The notes under the pieces: model-generated | Told to the model about the DNA's origin: nothing | The model's input: the letters and a program-made list of their open reading frames with translations, nothing else | The model's database searches: none | Virus record (IMG/VR): IMGVR_UViG_3300018906_000007 | Location: 1 to 30,076 of that record | Length of the DNA: 30,076 bases | Origin: a virus | Reading direction: 5' to 3' (one strand) | In this document: positions 16,275 through 22,869 of the stretch, one piece after another | How the letters are laid out: every line of letters starts with the position of its first letter | Numbering within the stretch: position 1 is the first letter of the stretch | Translations under genes and position numbers: made by a program

Positions 16275-16696
16275 GCGCCTGGCAGATCATCTTCCACGCA
16301 TCGAACGTGCTCATCGCGCTGGACTACTTCCTCATCGGGCTGTTCTTCCTCGGCCGCGTGCGGAGCGGTATCTCGGTGCGCCGTACCAACCCCCGGGCGC
16401 TGCTCGGGCTGGCCGCGATGATCATCTTCTTCTTCGGCTGCGTCCACACCCACGTGAACCTCGTCATCCTCGGCGAGGGGCTCAATCCTCACTGGTTCCA
16501 CCCCCTCGATGTGTTCAGCCACGCGGCGCAGGGGGTTGGCGGGCTCGCTTTCTGGTGGCTGGCCCGGCAGCACCTGGTCATCAACATCTACGATCGAGTT
16601 GTCTACGATGAGGCCACCGCGAGCGCCCGCGAGCAGGCCGAGACCGAAGCCCGCCTCGACAGGCTGGCCCTACAGGTGGGACTCAGGAACCGATGA
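16271..16696 (+). CDS. Membrane protein with three segments and a His/Cys cluster
   Basis: A 141-residue protein (ATGA overlap). Hydrophobic segments lie at about 6-28 (ALDYFLIGLFFLG), 43-67 (LLGLAAMIIFFFGCVHTHVN) and 78-101, followed by a charged helical tail (EATASAREQAETEARLDRL). Histidines and a cysteine cluster in and near segment 2 (CVHTHVN, HWFHPLD). The pattern of segments 1-2 recalls the ethylene-receptor-type sensor domain, which has an Asp in helix 1 and a C-x3-H copper site in helix 2. The resemblance is by eye only. In the lysis module it may be a holin or holin partner. Confidence 0.6.
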   Translation: MSAWQIIFHASNVLIALDYFLIGLFFLGRVRSGISVRRTNPRALLGLAAMIIFFFGCVHTHVNLVILGEGLNPHWFHPLDVFSHAAQGVGGLAFWWLARQHLVINIYDRVVYDEATASAREQAETEARLDRLALQVGLRNR

Positions 16697-17175
16697 TGAT
16701 CACTGACAAGATCAGCTGGATCGAGGTGACATGGACGCTGATCGCCAGCATCGGGCTCATCGTCACGTTCGTGAATCTTCGCGAGGTCGTAGCTGATCTG
16801 ACCGCAGCTCGAACCATCAACCCACGCAACGGGCGGTACACGCTCGCCCTGGCCAACGTACGAAGCGAGCTGTGGACGGTGATGCTGCAGAGCGGTTTCA
16901 TCAGCATCGGCGTCTGTTCGATGGCGCTGCCCAACCAAGCCCTGGACCACCCGGCTCGCACCGTCGCGGGCATCATCCTCATCGTGCTGGGGCTCGGCTC
17001 GACCGCGATGACGATCTGCGACGCGCTCGTCCGCCGAGCACTGGTCCGCCCCATCCGGCCGACCGTCGCCCCTCCAGACGAAGATCTGCCCGTGGCCGAA
17101 CACAGCCACACCCTCAAGAGCGAGCCTCTCCGCCCTACCTCATCCGGTCCGGTCACTCCTGAAGGAGACAGCTGA
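16693..17175 (+). CDS. Membrane protein of the lysis module
   Basis: A 160-residue protein (ATGA overlap; a second ATG follows directly). Three hydrophobic segments are seen at about 10-32 (VTWTLIASIGLIVTFVNL), 59-79 (LWTVMLQSGFISIGVCSM) and 88-111 (TVAGIILIVLGLGSTAMTI). The last 45 residues are Pro/charge-rich and probably cytoplasmic. I do not recognise the family. Its position among three other membrane genes after the endolysin suggests a part in lysis or its timing. Confidence 0.65.
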   Translation: MMITDKISWIEVTWTLIASIGLIVTFVNLREVVADLTAARTINPRNGRYTLALANVRSELWTVMLQSGFISIGVCSMALPNQALDHPARTVAGIILIVLGLGSTAMTICDALVRRALVRPIRPTVAPPDEDLPVAEHSHTLKSEPLRPTSSGPVTPEGDS

Positions 17176-17591
17176 TGGACTTCATCCCGCTTGCGGCTGC
17201 GGTCGCGCTGATCTGGAAGGTCGTCGACTTCGCCCGCTTCCTCCGGGCGCGAGACGTCGACAGCTCGCTCACCCAGGCTGTGGTCTGGGCGGTCGGTACT
17301 GGCGTGGCGTTCCTGCTGGCCGGCACCAACTGGGCTGGCGGCATCGTGCTCGGCGACGTCGCCATGCAGGACATGAGCTGGCAGTCGCTGCTGCTCGTCG
17401 GGCTCAGCCTGGGCAGCACGGCCAGCGCGTTCGTGGACTTCAAGAGCGCCATCGACAACACCGACAGCGCGGCCATCCCGCGCCGAGCCGCTGACGTGGG
17501 CCGCAAGCAGAAGACGCCTCGCGCTCGGGTACGGCTGCGCACCCCGATGGTCGTCGACCGGGCTCAGCCGGAGAACACCCCGCACGCGTGA
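17175..17591 (+). CDS. Holin candidate (three membrane segments)
   Basis: A 138-residue protein (TGATG overlap). It opens with a hydrophobic segment (FIPLAAAVALIWKVVDFARFL), then SLTQAVVWAVGTGVAFLLAG and a third segment (WQSLLLVGLSLGSTASAFVDF), with an NWAGGIVLGDV loop between the last two. The pattern K-V-x-D-F-x-R-x-L, T-Q-x-V-V-W-x-x-G and F/W-x-G-G-I is shared by holin-like proteins of several actinophages. The C-terminal 45 residues are basic, as in many holins. Of the four membrane genes here this is the best holin candidate. Confidence 0.62.
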   Translation: MDFIPLAAAVALIWKVVDFARFLRARDVDSSLTQAVVWAVGTGVAFLLAGTNWAGGIVLGDVAMQDMSWQSLLLVGLSLGSTASAFVDFKSAIDNTDSAAIPRRAADVGRKQKTPRARVRLRTPMVVDRAQPENTPHA

Positions 17592-17677
17592 CGGGGCGGG
17601 TGGGAGCGTATTTCCTGCCGCTCCCCAGGCGCGAGTGCGGCCCCGACACCGCATACCAGCTCGCACCCCCGCCCCGT
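17591..17677 (+). ncRNA. Possible structured RNA (three-way junction) or complex 3' end
   Basis: Starting at the last base of the holin stop, three nested stems can be drawn. P1 is 10 bp, perfect: 17591-17600 (ACGGGGCGGG) with 17668-17677. P2 is a 7-bp hairpin: 17602-17608 with 17619-17625, loop of 10. P3 is two 5-bp blocks: 17631-17640 with 17649-17653 and 17660-17664, with a 6-base bulge. P2 and P3 fit inside P1. The region is very GC-rich, so some pairing is expected by chance. P2 alone could act as a terminator for the rightward operon, though no T-run follows. Confidence 0.35.
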
Positions 17678-17690
17678 CACGTGATCGTGG

Positions 17691-17731
17691 CTCAGCCCCC
17701 ACCCGGCGCTCGGCAGCAGGTGGGGGCTGAG
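17691..17731 (-). terminator. 13-bp hairpin, terminator of the leftward operon (possibly bidirectional)
   Basis: CTCAGCCCCCACC at 17691-17703 pairs perfectly with 17719-17731 across a 15-base loop. On the minus strand it starts five bases after the stop of the MazG-like gene, the usual place for a terminator. There is no T-run on either side, as is common in GC-rich genomes. It lies between two convergent operons, so it may stop transcription from both sides. Confidence 0.6.
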
Positions 17732-17736
17732 GCTTG

Positions 17737-18183
17737 TCAGCCCTGGCCCATGCCCCTCTCCGACAAGGGCTGGTAGTTGTCGCCGTACGGGGCGTCCGGG
17801 TCCCAGTCGGGCCGGACCACGACGACGGGCTGGACCAAGCCGTCCCGCTTCTTCGGATCTGGCCAGACGGGCTCGGGCACGTGCTGGTAGGTGCCGTCGG
17901 CAGCCGTGGCCCAGGTGCGGAGCCGCAGCACGGCCAGCTTGTCGGCGACGGCCTGGGCCAGATCGGCCAGGTCCTTGCCCTGCATCCACAGTGTGCCGAG
18001 CAGCGAGATCATCACGTCCGCCGCCTCGTCCATGCGCTCGGGCTCGGCAGCGAATTCCAGCGCCTCGTTGCGGAACTTCAGCGCCTGCTTGTCCAGTGAG
18101 AACGTGAGCCCCTGCTGGACCTGGAGCTGCTCGAACCAGTCCGTCACCTCGACGGCCACGTCGCCTATCAGTGGAGCCGTCAC
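17737..18183 (-). CDS. MazG-like nucleotide pyrophosphohydrolase
   Basis: A 148-residue protein (GTG start overlapping the upstream stop). The N-terminal half is helical and holds the all-alpha NTP-PPase metal motif, ExxE then ExxD: E40 and E43 in RNEALEF, E53 and D56 in MDEAADVMISLLG. This family cleaves (d)NTPs to NMP and pyrophosphate; phage members often adjust nucleotide pools. The C-terminal half (after about 95) is Trp/Pro/Asp-rich and not recognised. In a phage that appears to use a modified thymidine, a plausible role is removal of dTTP or dUTP, but the substrate cannot be read from the sequence. It is the last gene of the leftward operon. Confidence 0.72.
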   Translation of the reverse strand: MTAPLIGDVAVEVTDWFEQLQVQQGLTFSLDKQALKFRNEALEFAAEPERMDEAADVMISLLGTLWMQGKDLADLAQAVADKLAVLRLRTWATAADGTYQHVPEPVWPDPKKRDGLVQPVVVVRPDWDPDAPYGDNYQPLSERGMGQG

Positions 18184-18626
18184 AGCAGACCGCTCGCGGC
18201 AGCAGCGGCGTCGGCCTTCTTCTGCGCCCGGCGCTCGCGCGCCTTGCGGGCGTCCCGCTGCTTGGGCGTCTCCTCGTCCGAGGTTGCCGCCTCCACGTCC
18301 TGAGGTCCGGCCTGAGGCGCTGCGGCGGTCGCGGGCTGCGCCGCTGCGCGGGCGAGTGCAGCGGCGACGCTCTCGCCCTTCTGCCGGGCGGTCTGCACAG
18401 CCGCCCGCTTGTTGGGGTCGTTGAAGGGTCGACCCCCGCCGAGCTTGCGGGTGCCCTCGGGCATGTCACGCAGGACCTTGAGGACGGACTCGACCTCCTC
18501 GGGGGTGGTCTTGCCGGCACCGGCCTCGATGCGGACGTAGGCGCTGAAGCCGATCCCGCAGGCCTGCGAGACGGTGTACTGGCCGAGCCGCTTCTGCTCG
18601 CGCAGGTCGCGGATGGTGTCGGTCAT
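18180..18626 (-). CDS. XRE-like helix-turn-helix DNA-binding protein
   Basis: A 148-residue protein. ATG 18626 has a GGAG site nine bases upstream and overlaps the preceding small gene (ATGA); the frame is open further upstream, but without a site. Residues about 3-50 look like an XRE/Cro-type helix-turn-helix (IRDLREQKRLGQYTVSQACG, then FSAYVRIEAG), followed by a TPEEVESVLKVL helix. The second half is low-complexity, rich in Ala, Arg, Gln and Lys. It could regulate early or late transcription, perhaps through the repeated promoter module at 18950-19020. It ends in -LL with the junction sequence CTGCTGTGA. Confidence 0.55.
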   Translation of the reverse strand: MTDTIRDLREQKRLGQYTVSQACGIGFSAYVRIEAGAGKTTPEEVESVLKVLRDMPEGTRKLGGGRPFNDPNKRAAVQTARQKGESVAAALARAAAQPATAAAPQAGPQDVEAATSDEETPKQRDARKARERRAQKKADAAAAASGLL

Positions 18627-18769
18627 GATGTGGTGCTCCGATCGATCTCGAGGTGGATCTCGCCGACACGGTTGTCGTCGAGCGCTGCTCGTACGAGCGC
18701 CAGAACCTCGGCGGTACTGGCGTCGGGCTTGCGGACCGTCTTGGTGCCGACGGTGATGCGGACGTTCAC
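18623..18769 (-). CDS. 48-residue hypothetical protein
   Basis: A short gene between two coding regions. GTG 18769 shares a base with the upstream TAG stop, and its TGA overlaps the next ATG (ATGA). The product starts MNVRITVGTKTVRKPD and continues with a helix (AEVLALVRAALDD) and a closing IHLEID strand, so it looks like a small folded alpha/beta protein. The gene fills an otherwise empty gap in a tightly packed operon, which supports it. Function unknown. Confidence 0.6.
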   Translation of the reverse strand: MNVRITVGTKTVRKPDASTAEVLALVRAALDDNRVGEIHLEIDRSTTS

Positions 18770-18948
18770 TAGCGGGTCTTGATGGGAGCGGTCCGACGCA
18801 CCCGAGGCTGAGAGTCGCGGTGGCTCTTCGAAGCGGCAGTGCGCTCGGCACGCTCCTCGGCGGACAGCGGGGTGAAGATCGGGGCAGGAGCCGAAGCGTT
18901 CAGCCGGGCAATCTCGGCTTCGATGGCGGCGATCTCGCTGGCGTTCAT
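18769..18948 (-). CDS. Small hypothetical protein, first gene after promoter module 1
   Basis: A 59-residue protein beginning MNASEIAAIEAEIARLN, with a helical acidic N-terminus and a basic C-terminus (HRDSQPRVRRTAPIKTR). I choose ATG 18948 because a GAGGAG site lies six bases upstream and the leader is shared with the second promoter copy. An in-frame ATG at 18984 would add 12 residues (MAKGASRAEEPP). It lies about where transcription should start from the -10 box, so a leaderless start there is possible. Function unknown. Confidence 0.6.
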   Translation of the reverse strand: MNASEIAAIEAEIARLNASAPAPIFTPLSAEERAERTAASKSHRDSQPRVRRTAPIKTR

Positions 18949-18968
18949 GGGAGGCTCCTCGGCTCGGC

Positions 18969-19019
18969 TGGCCCCTTTGGCCATAACTAGATACTACCCC
19001 CTGGGGTACAGGAAGGAAA
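18969..19019 (-). promoter_or_regulatory. Leftward promoter / operator module, copy 1
   Basis: Read on the minus strand: a weak -35 (TTTCCT, 19019-19014), 17 bases, then a -10 (TAGTAT, 18996-18991). A dyad TGGCC-N5-GGCCA at 18983-18969 falls just after the expected transcription start. A second dyad, TACCCC-CT-GGGGTA (18995-19008), lies in the spacer and touches the -10, a good place for an operator. The same layout occurs at 27426-27477. The promoter lies immediately behind the stop of the P-loop kinase gene and would drive the last four leftward genes. Confidence 0.55.
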
Positions 19020-19022
19020 GCC

Positions 19023-19544
19023 CTACAGGCAAGATTCTTCCTGGGGCCGCTCGTCGACGTAGATCCCAGCCTCGCGGCACGCCTGGACCAGCACGGGTAC
19101 GCGCCCGCTCGCCGCCTTGACCCAGCGGTCGGAGAGGACCTTGCCGCCCCTACCGGCCCGTCGGGCTGCGGCCAGCTCGGGCGTGATGGACAAGTAGATG
19201 ACCGTGAGGTCGCTCACCTCGTGTAGCGCCAGCAGGAAGCTGATGTGGCTGAGCCGCACGCCCTCCCCGAAGATGCAGTCGAGCCCCAGCAGCGGCACTG
19301 CCTGCACCCAGAGCAGCGCCTGAGGGGCGACGCTGAGGCTCAGCGCGTCGGTGCCGGGGTACTCGGGCCGCAGCCGCCCCAGGTAGGCCCCGCTTCCCAG
19401 CTCGGGGTGCTGGAGGTAGTGGCCGAACATCTCCTTCGAGGTCCACTTGGTGTACGGTCCGGGCTCCCAGCCGGTCAGCAGCTCGGCCATCAGAGTGCTC
19501 TTGCCCGAGCCTGGCGCGCCCACGATGTATGTAGAGCGCGTCAC
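19023..19544 (-). CDS. P-loop kinase, candidate 5-hydroxymethyluridine (DNA or nucleotide) kinase
   Basis: A 173-residue protein from GTG 19544 (GTGA overlap with the phosphatase gene). Residues 9-17 are a Walker A motif (GAPGSGKST). A CIFGEGVRLSH segment follows in the middle, and near the end is a basic LID-type stretch (AAARRAGRGG) as in nucleotide kinases. The size suits a single P-loop kinase domain. In thymidine-hypermodifying phages a P-loop kinase phosphorylates 5-hydroxymethyluracil in DNA, usually fused to a helical domain; here a separate gene at 22866-23834 encodes that helical domain. It could instead phosphorylate hydroxymethyl-dUMP. The kinase fold is clear; the substrate is inference. 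Confidence 0.65.
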   Translation of the reverse strand: MTRSTYIVGAPGSGKSTLMAELLTGWEPGPYTKWTSKEMFGHYLQHPELGSGAYLGRLRPEYPGTDALSLSVAPQALLWVQAVPLLGLDCIFGEGVRLSHISFLLALHEVSDLTVIYLSITPELAAARRAGRGGKVLSDRWVKAASGRVPVLVQACREAGIYVDERPQEESCL

Positions 19545-19987
19545 TTGAAGGTCTCCAGGAACGCGACGAAGTGCTCGTTGGCCAGCGCGTTGGGCCGACC
19601 CCGGCGGACGACCTCGACCGCGTCGAGCCCGGGGATGCCGAACAGGTGGTGCACGATGAGCGCGCTGAGCAGCCCCGAGCGGTTGCGGCCCGCGTTGCAC
19701 ATCGTCAACACGACCGCCCCCTCATCGATCGCCTCGGCGTACCGCTGAGCCATCAGGTCTATGTAGCTGCCCGACCGCAACACCCCGTCCGTGATGGGGT
19801 AGTGGGTGAAGCTCAGCAGCCCGAGCGCGTCGAGCTGGACCAGGTCCTCGTCCGGGAAGGCAGGGGCCATGGCAACCGCGTGCGTGATGCCTCGCACCAT
19901 GAACGCCTGGCTCTTCTCCTCCATGCTCACGCCGTGAGTGCGCCCACGCTGGTGCAGCGAGCCGGGGATGATCTCGTGGGCGATCAC
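19541..19987 (-). CDS. Dual-specificity-phosphatase-like protein (C(X)5R)
   Basis: A 148-residue protein (GTG start, GTGA overlap with the transferase gene). It carries the cysteine phosphatase signature CNAGRNRSG, with catalytic C97 and R103, preceded by VVLTM. A general acid candidate, D67, sits in HYPITDG about 30 residues before it, the normal spacing for dual-specificity phosphatases. The residue before the cysteine is Met, not the usual His, a mild deviation. The family removes phosphate from proteins, nucleotides or RNA 5' ends. Lying between an amino acid:DNA transferase-like gene and a P-loop kinase, it may act on phosphorylated base or nucleotide intermediates, but that is inference. 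Confidence 0.75.
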   Translation of the reverse strand: MIAHEIIPGSLHQRGRTHGVSMEEKSQAFMVRGITHAVAMAPAFPDEDLVQLDALGLLSFTHYPITDGVLRSGSYIDLMAQRYAEAIDEGAVVLTMCNAGRNRSGLLSALIVHHLFGIPGLDAVEVVRRGRPNALANEHFVAFLETFK

Positions 19988-20976
19988 AGCAGCGTCCTCT
20001 TGATTGCGTCGAGCAGGACAGGCTCAGCGAAGTTGGTGGTAGCGGTGTAGTCGTACAGCGTGTCGCTCCACGTATAGCCGTGGTCCGCCAGGACGCCTCC
20101 CAGCTCGGGCCGGACCCCGTCCCAGCCGTTCCACTCTCCCAGCGCCCACACGGGGAAGCAGGCCTCGCGAACATCGTAGAAGCTGGACTGCTGCTGGCGC
20201 TCTTCCCCCCAGTGTGCGTAGACGCGGCGGAAGTAGTCCATCTCGGTGTCGATGCTCTTGCCGGGGTACTGCTTGCGCCCGAGCACGCTCTGCTTGTACT
20301 CGCACAGCAGGCTCTGGATGGTGTAGTAGTCGGTCTCGATCCCGTACGCCATGTTCAGGTCGAGCAGGCAGCGAGCCGCAGCCTGGTCCGAGACCAGCAG
20401 CTCGCGGGCGCTGTTGCCGCCGAGCAGGGCGGGACCGTCCTCGGGGTAGAGCAGCGCGAGCGCCTTGCGGGGGTGCTGCCCCCCGTCGCTGTGGATGTCC
20501 GGCATGACCCACTCGGTGCCGAACGCGCGCCGGACCACCTCCAGCCACCGGATGGCGATGTACCGGCCCATGTACCGGCAGCCCGCGTCGAACTCGGCGA
20601 GCGCTTCGGGGTAGGTGGCAGGCCAGCTCAGCGTGTCGATGAAGCGGTGGTAGCTGGCCAGGCTCTCTGCGAAGAACGGCTTGCGGAAGACGGCCTTCCT
20701 CTCCTTGCGGAGCGGGATGCCCGCCCAGTGCTCTTCCGTCCACATGAGGAAGTCGGCCTGATTGAAGCTGTCGACCGGCCACTCCAGGAAGATCCGTTCG
20801 GCGCTCGGCCAGTTGTAGGTCAGCGCGTAGCAGCCCGCGAACCACAGCTTCTCGCGGGGGTCGTCGAGCCGGGACAGGCTCTCGACGGTCATGGCGACGT
20901 GCGGCGTGGTCCCCCCGCTGAGCTGGACCCCCTTGACGAACTCGGCGAAGTGGAGGAAGTGCTCGTCAGGCGTCAT
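19984..20976 (-). CDS. Amino acid:DNA transferase-like protein (ADDT / aGPT-PPlase family)
   Basis: A 330-residue protein from ATG 20976, overlapping the hydroxymethylase end by 11 bases. It begins with HFLHFAEFVKGVQLSGG, then WFAGCYALTYNWPSAERIFLEWP, a LRKERKAVFRKP segment and YMGRYIAIRWLEVVRRAFG. I recognise this order from proteins annotated as amino acid:DNA transferases, formerly alpha-glutamyl/putrescinyl thymine pyrophosphorylases. In characterised phages this enzyme replaces the (pyro)phosphate on 5-(phosphohydroxymethyl)uracil in DNA with an amino acid such as glycine. A second half with CRLLDL- and ETDYYTIQSLLCEYKQ-type helices follows. The call is by pattern; the neighbours strongly support it. 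Confidence 0.65.
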   Translation of the reverse strand: MTPDEHFLHFAEFVKGVQLSGGTTPHVAMTVESLSRLDDPREKLWFAGCYALTYNWPSAERIFLEWPVDSFNQADFLMWTEEHWAGIPLRKERKAVFRKPFFAESLASYHRFIDTLSWPATYPEALAEFDAGCRYMGRYIAIRWLEVVRRAFGTEWVMPDIHSDGGQHPRKALALLYPEDGPALLGGNSARELLVSDQAAARCLLDLNMAYGIETDYYTIQSLLCEYKQSVLGRKQYPGKSIDTEMDYFRRVYAHWGEERQQQSSFYDVREACFPVWALGEWNGWDGVRPELGGVLADHGYTWSDTLYDYTATTNFAEPVLLDAIKRTLL

Positions 20977-22447
20977 ACCGACCCCGGGCGAGCGTGTACG
21001 CCAGGGCTAGCAGCGTCTCGGTCACGTGCTGCTTCTGACGGGTGTCTCCATGGGGGTCTTCGGCGAGCGTCTCCAGGAACTCGAAGCCTTGGATGATGAG
21101 CTCGACGTCGACGTAGTCGTCGGCGTAGCCCTTCTCATACTCGCCCAGGATGATCTCGACCTCCTCGGGTGAACCCGAGCCACCCCCGAGCCAGGACCAG
21201 TACTTCGCCAGGTAGACGGTGAGGTCGAGCGCGGTGTCGAGCGGGGTCTCGTCAGCGGTCGAGCCGCCAGCGTCGAGCCGGTCGACCTTTCGGGCGATGT
21301 TGCCGAGGATGCCGGTCTCGCCCCGCCGCTTCCAGCTGTCCCCGTACGCGGCGTGCTTCTCAGCGTGCAACGCGTTGACGTGCTCGAAGAAGCTCGGGCG
21401 CTCGGGCTCGGCCAGCTTCAGCAGGGGAGGGTTCTCGGCGTACTCCCGAGCCTCGTCGCTGAGCGCGAAGCGCTGCGGAGCCCCAGCCGGGGCCACGCCG
21501 ACGAGCGCGGCCCGCTCGAGGCGAGTACCTCGGAGCGGCTGGAGGAAGCGCTCGTCGCCGCTCCAGTACCACTGCAGCACGCGGAGCCACGAGCGCATCA
21601 TCGGCTCGGGGAAGTGGAAGATCTCGACTTCGTTGGCGTGGCCAGTGCGGATCTCTCCCTCGATGCGGAACCACTCGCCGATCAGGCAGTCGAGCACCGA
21701 CAGCCCGCCGACCTGGCGAGCGTCGAAGCGCGGGCTGTCCGTGAGGAAGTAGTCGCTGCCGTCCAGCTCGGAGAGCCGCCGGGCCTTCTCCCAGTGGCGG
21801 TCGTAGAGGTGGAGGCTGGTGGTGCTGAAGTGCAGCGCGCCGACCTGGAGCCCGCTGAGCCCAGCGACGATCTCGAGCAGCACCGACCACTCGAAGGCGT
21901 TGATGCCGGACCAGCCCCAGATGAGGTCGTTGCTGCGGACCGCGACGTGGAGGTCGAGCCGCCCGAGCCGCGAGCTGAGGTTCAGCCAGTTGTTGCAGGC
22001 GATGTCCTTGCCGGGCATGAGGTCGAACAGCGGGTCCCAGATGGTGGCGACGGCCTGGCGCGAGCCGGGCGAGTCGCCCATGATCCGGACGAGGTGGGCG
22101 AGCTGGTCGACGCCGTGGTAGTCGCGGAGCCGTGGCCCGTAGCCCGCCCGCCAGGTGCTGCCGTCGTCGCTGAACTCGGCCGCTCGGGGGAGGTAGGGAA
22201 GCAGCGTCGCCACATCGTTGCGGCCAGCGAGCACCCACATGGTCTCGACGATCTGCGCGGCGACGCTCGCCTTGCGGATCGGCAGCACGATCTCCCGCTG
22301 CCACGGGCGCTCCAGGGTGATGCCGACGTGCATCAGTTCCTTGGTCACCCCGGCGCGCGAGCCGAACTCGTCGCCGTTCGTCAGCAGCTCGCGAGCCAGC
22401 TCGGGTAGCCCGTCGTTGACGTTGTTGAACACGAAGTTGTGTATCAC
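20966..22447 (-). CDS. Thymidylate-synthase-like dUMP hydroxymethylase fused to a nucleotide-modification domain
   Basis: A 493-residue protein from GTG 22447 (GTGA overlap); an upstream ATG in the same frame lacks support. Residues about 40-320 form a divergent thymidylate synthase fold: catalytic C151 in GKDIACNNW, the dUMP-binding RSND motif at 171-174, GINAFEWSVLLE with N183 at or next to the position that selects uracil over cytosine, and FSTTSLHLYD. This phage subfamily includes enzymes making 5-hydroxymethyl-dUMP. Residues about 350-425 match nucleotide modification associated domain 1 (DUF1599): EKHAAYGDSWKRRGETGILG, then IARKVDRLD. A plain thymidylate synthase is possible, but the neighbouring kinase-helical and transferase genes favour the hydroxymethylase. 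Confidence 0.78.
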   Translation of the reverse strand: MIHNFVFNNVNDGLPELARELLTNGDEFGSRAGVTKELMHVGITLERPWQREIVLPIRKASVAAQIVETMWVLAGRNDVATLLPYLPRAAEFSDDGSTWRAGYGPRLRDYHGVDQLAHLVRIMGDSPGSRQAVATIWDPLFDLMPGKDIACNNWLNLSSRLGRLDLHVAVRSNDLIWGWSGINAFEWSVLLEIVAGLSGLQVGALHFSTTSLHLYDRHWEKARRLSELDGSDYFLTDSPRFDARQVGGLSVLDCLIGEWFRIEGEIRTGHANEVEIFHFPEPMMRSWLRVLQWYWSGDERFLQPLRGTRLERAALVGVAPAGAPQRFALSDEAREYAENPPLLKLAEPERPSFFEHVNALHAEKHAAYGDSWKRRGETGILGNIARKVDRLDAGGSTADETPLDTALDLTVYLAKYWSWLGGGSGSPEEVEIILGEYEKGYADDYVDVELIIQGFEFLETLAEDPHGDTRQKQHVTETLLALAYTLARGRYDA

Positions 22448-22869
22448 AGCAGAGGCTCCCAGTCGTTGACGAGGTACATGTAGTGGAGGGTCGCGCCCTT
22501 GTGCTCGAACCAGGCGAGCAGCGCGGGCCAGCGGTAGCCCTGGGGGCTGTCCTGGCCGGTGACGTACCACTGTCCCCCGGCGGTGCGGATGGCGGCGTAG
22601 TCGTAGGTCTTCGGGCTGTTCGGGTAGCCGAGCTGGAAGCGGACGACGTGCCCCGCCTGGTCCGGCTCAGCCATCAGCAGGTCGAGCTTCTGCTCGGGGG
22701 TGAATCCGCTCGACGCTGCTGGGCGCGGGTCGCAGCAGCAGTCGTGAGCGCTCGCGGGGGCTTCGGTGAACGTCAGGCCGCTGTAGCGGCAGGCGCGAAT
22801 GTGCCCAGTCTCCTTGAGCGCTTGGCGCGGGTTGTACGTGGCGGCCTCATAGTCGTCTTCAGCGGTCAC
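22444..22869 (-). CDS. Hypothetical protein within the modification cluster
   Basis: A 141-residue protein (GTG start, GTGA overlaps on both sides). The N-terminal half is Cys-containing (RACRYSGLTFTEAP, then DCCCDPRP). The C-terminal half looks like a small alpha/beta domain (HVVRFQLGYPNSPKTYDYAAI, then WPALLAWFEHKGATLHYMYLV). I have seen similar C-terminal halves in uncharacterised actinophage proteins but know no function. Close packing between the helical-domain gene and the hydroxymethylase gene suggests joint expression. It ends in -LL. Confidence 0.65.
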   Translation of the reverse strand: MTAEDDYEAATYNPRQALKETGHIRACRYSGLTFTEAPASAHDCCCDPRPAASSGFTPEQKLDLLMAEPDQAGHVVRFQLGYPNSPKTYDYAAIRTAGGQWYVTGQDSPQGYRWPALLAWFEHKGATLHYMYLVNDWEPLL

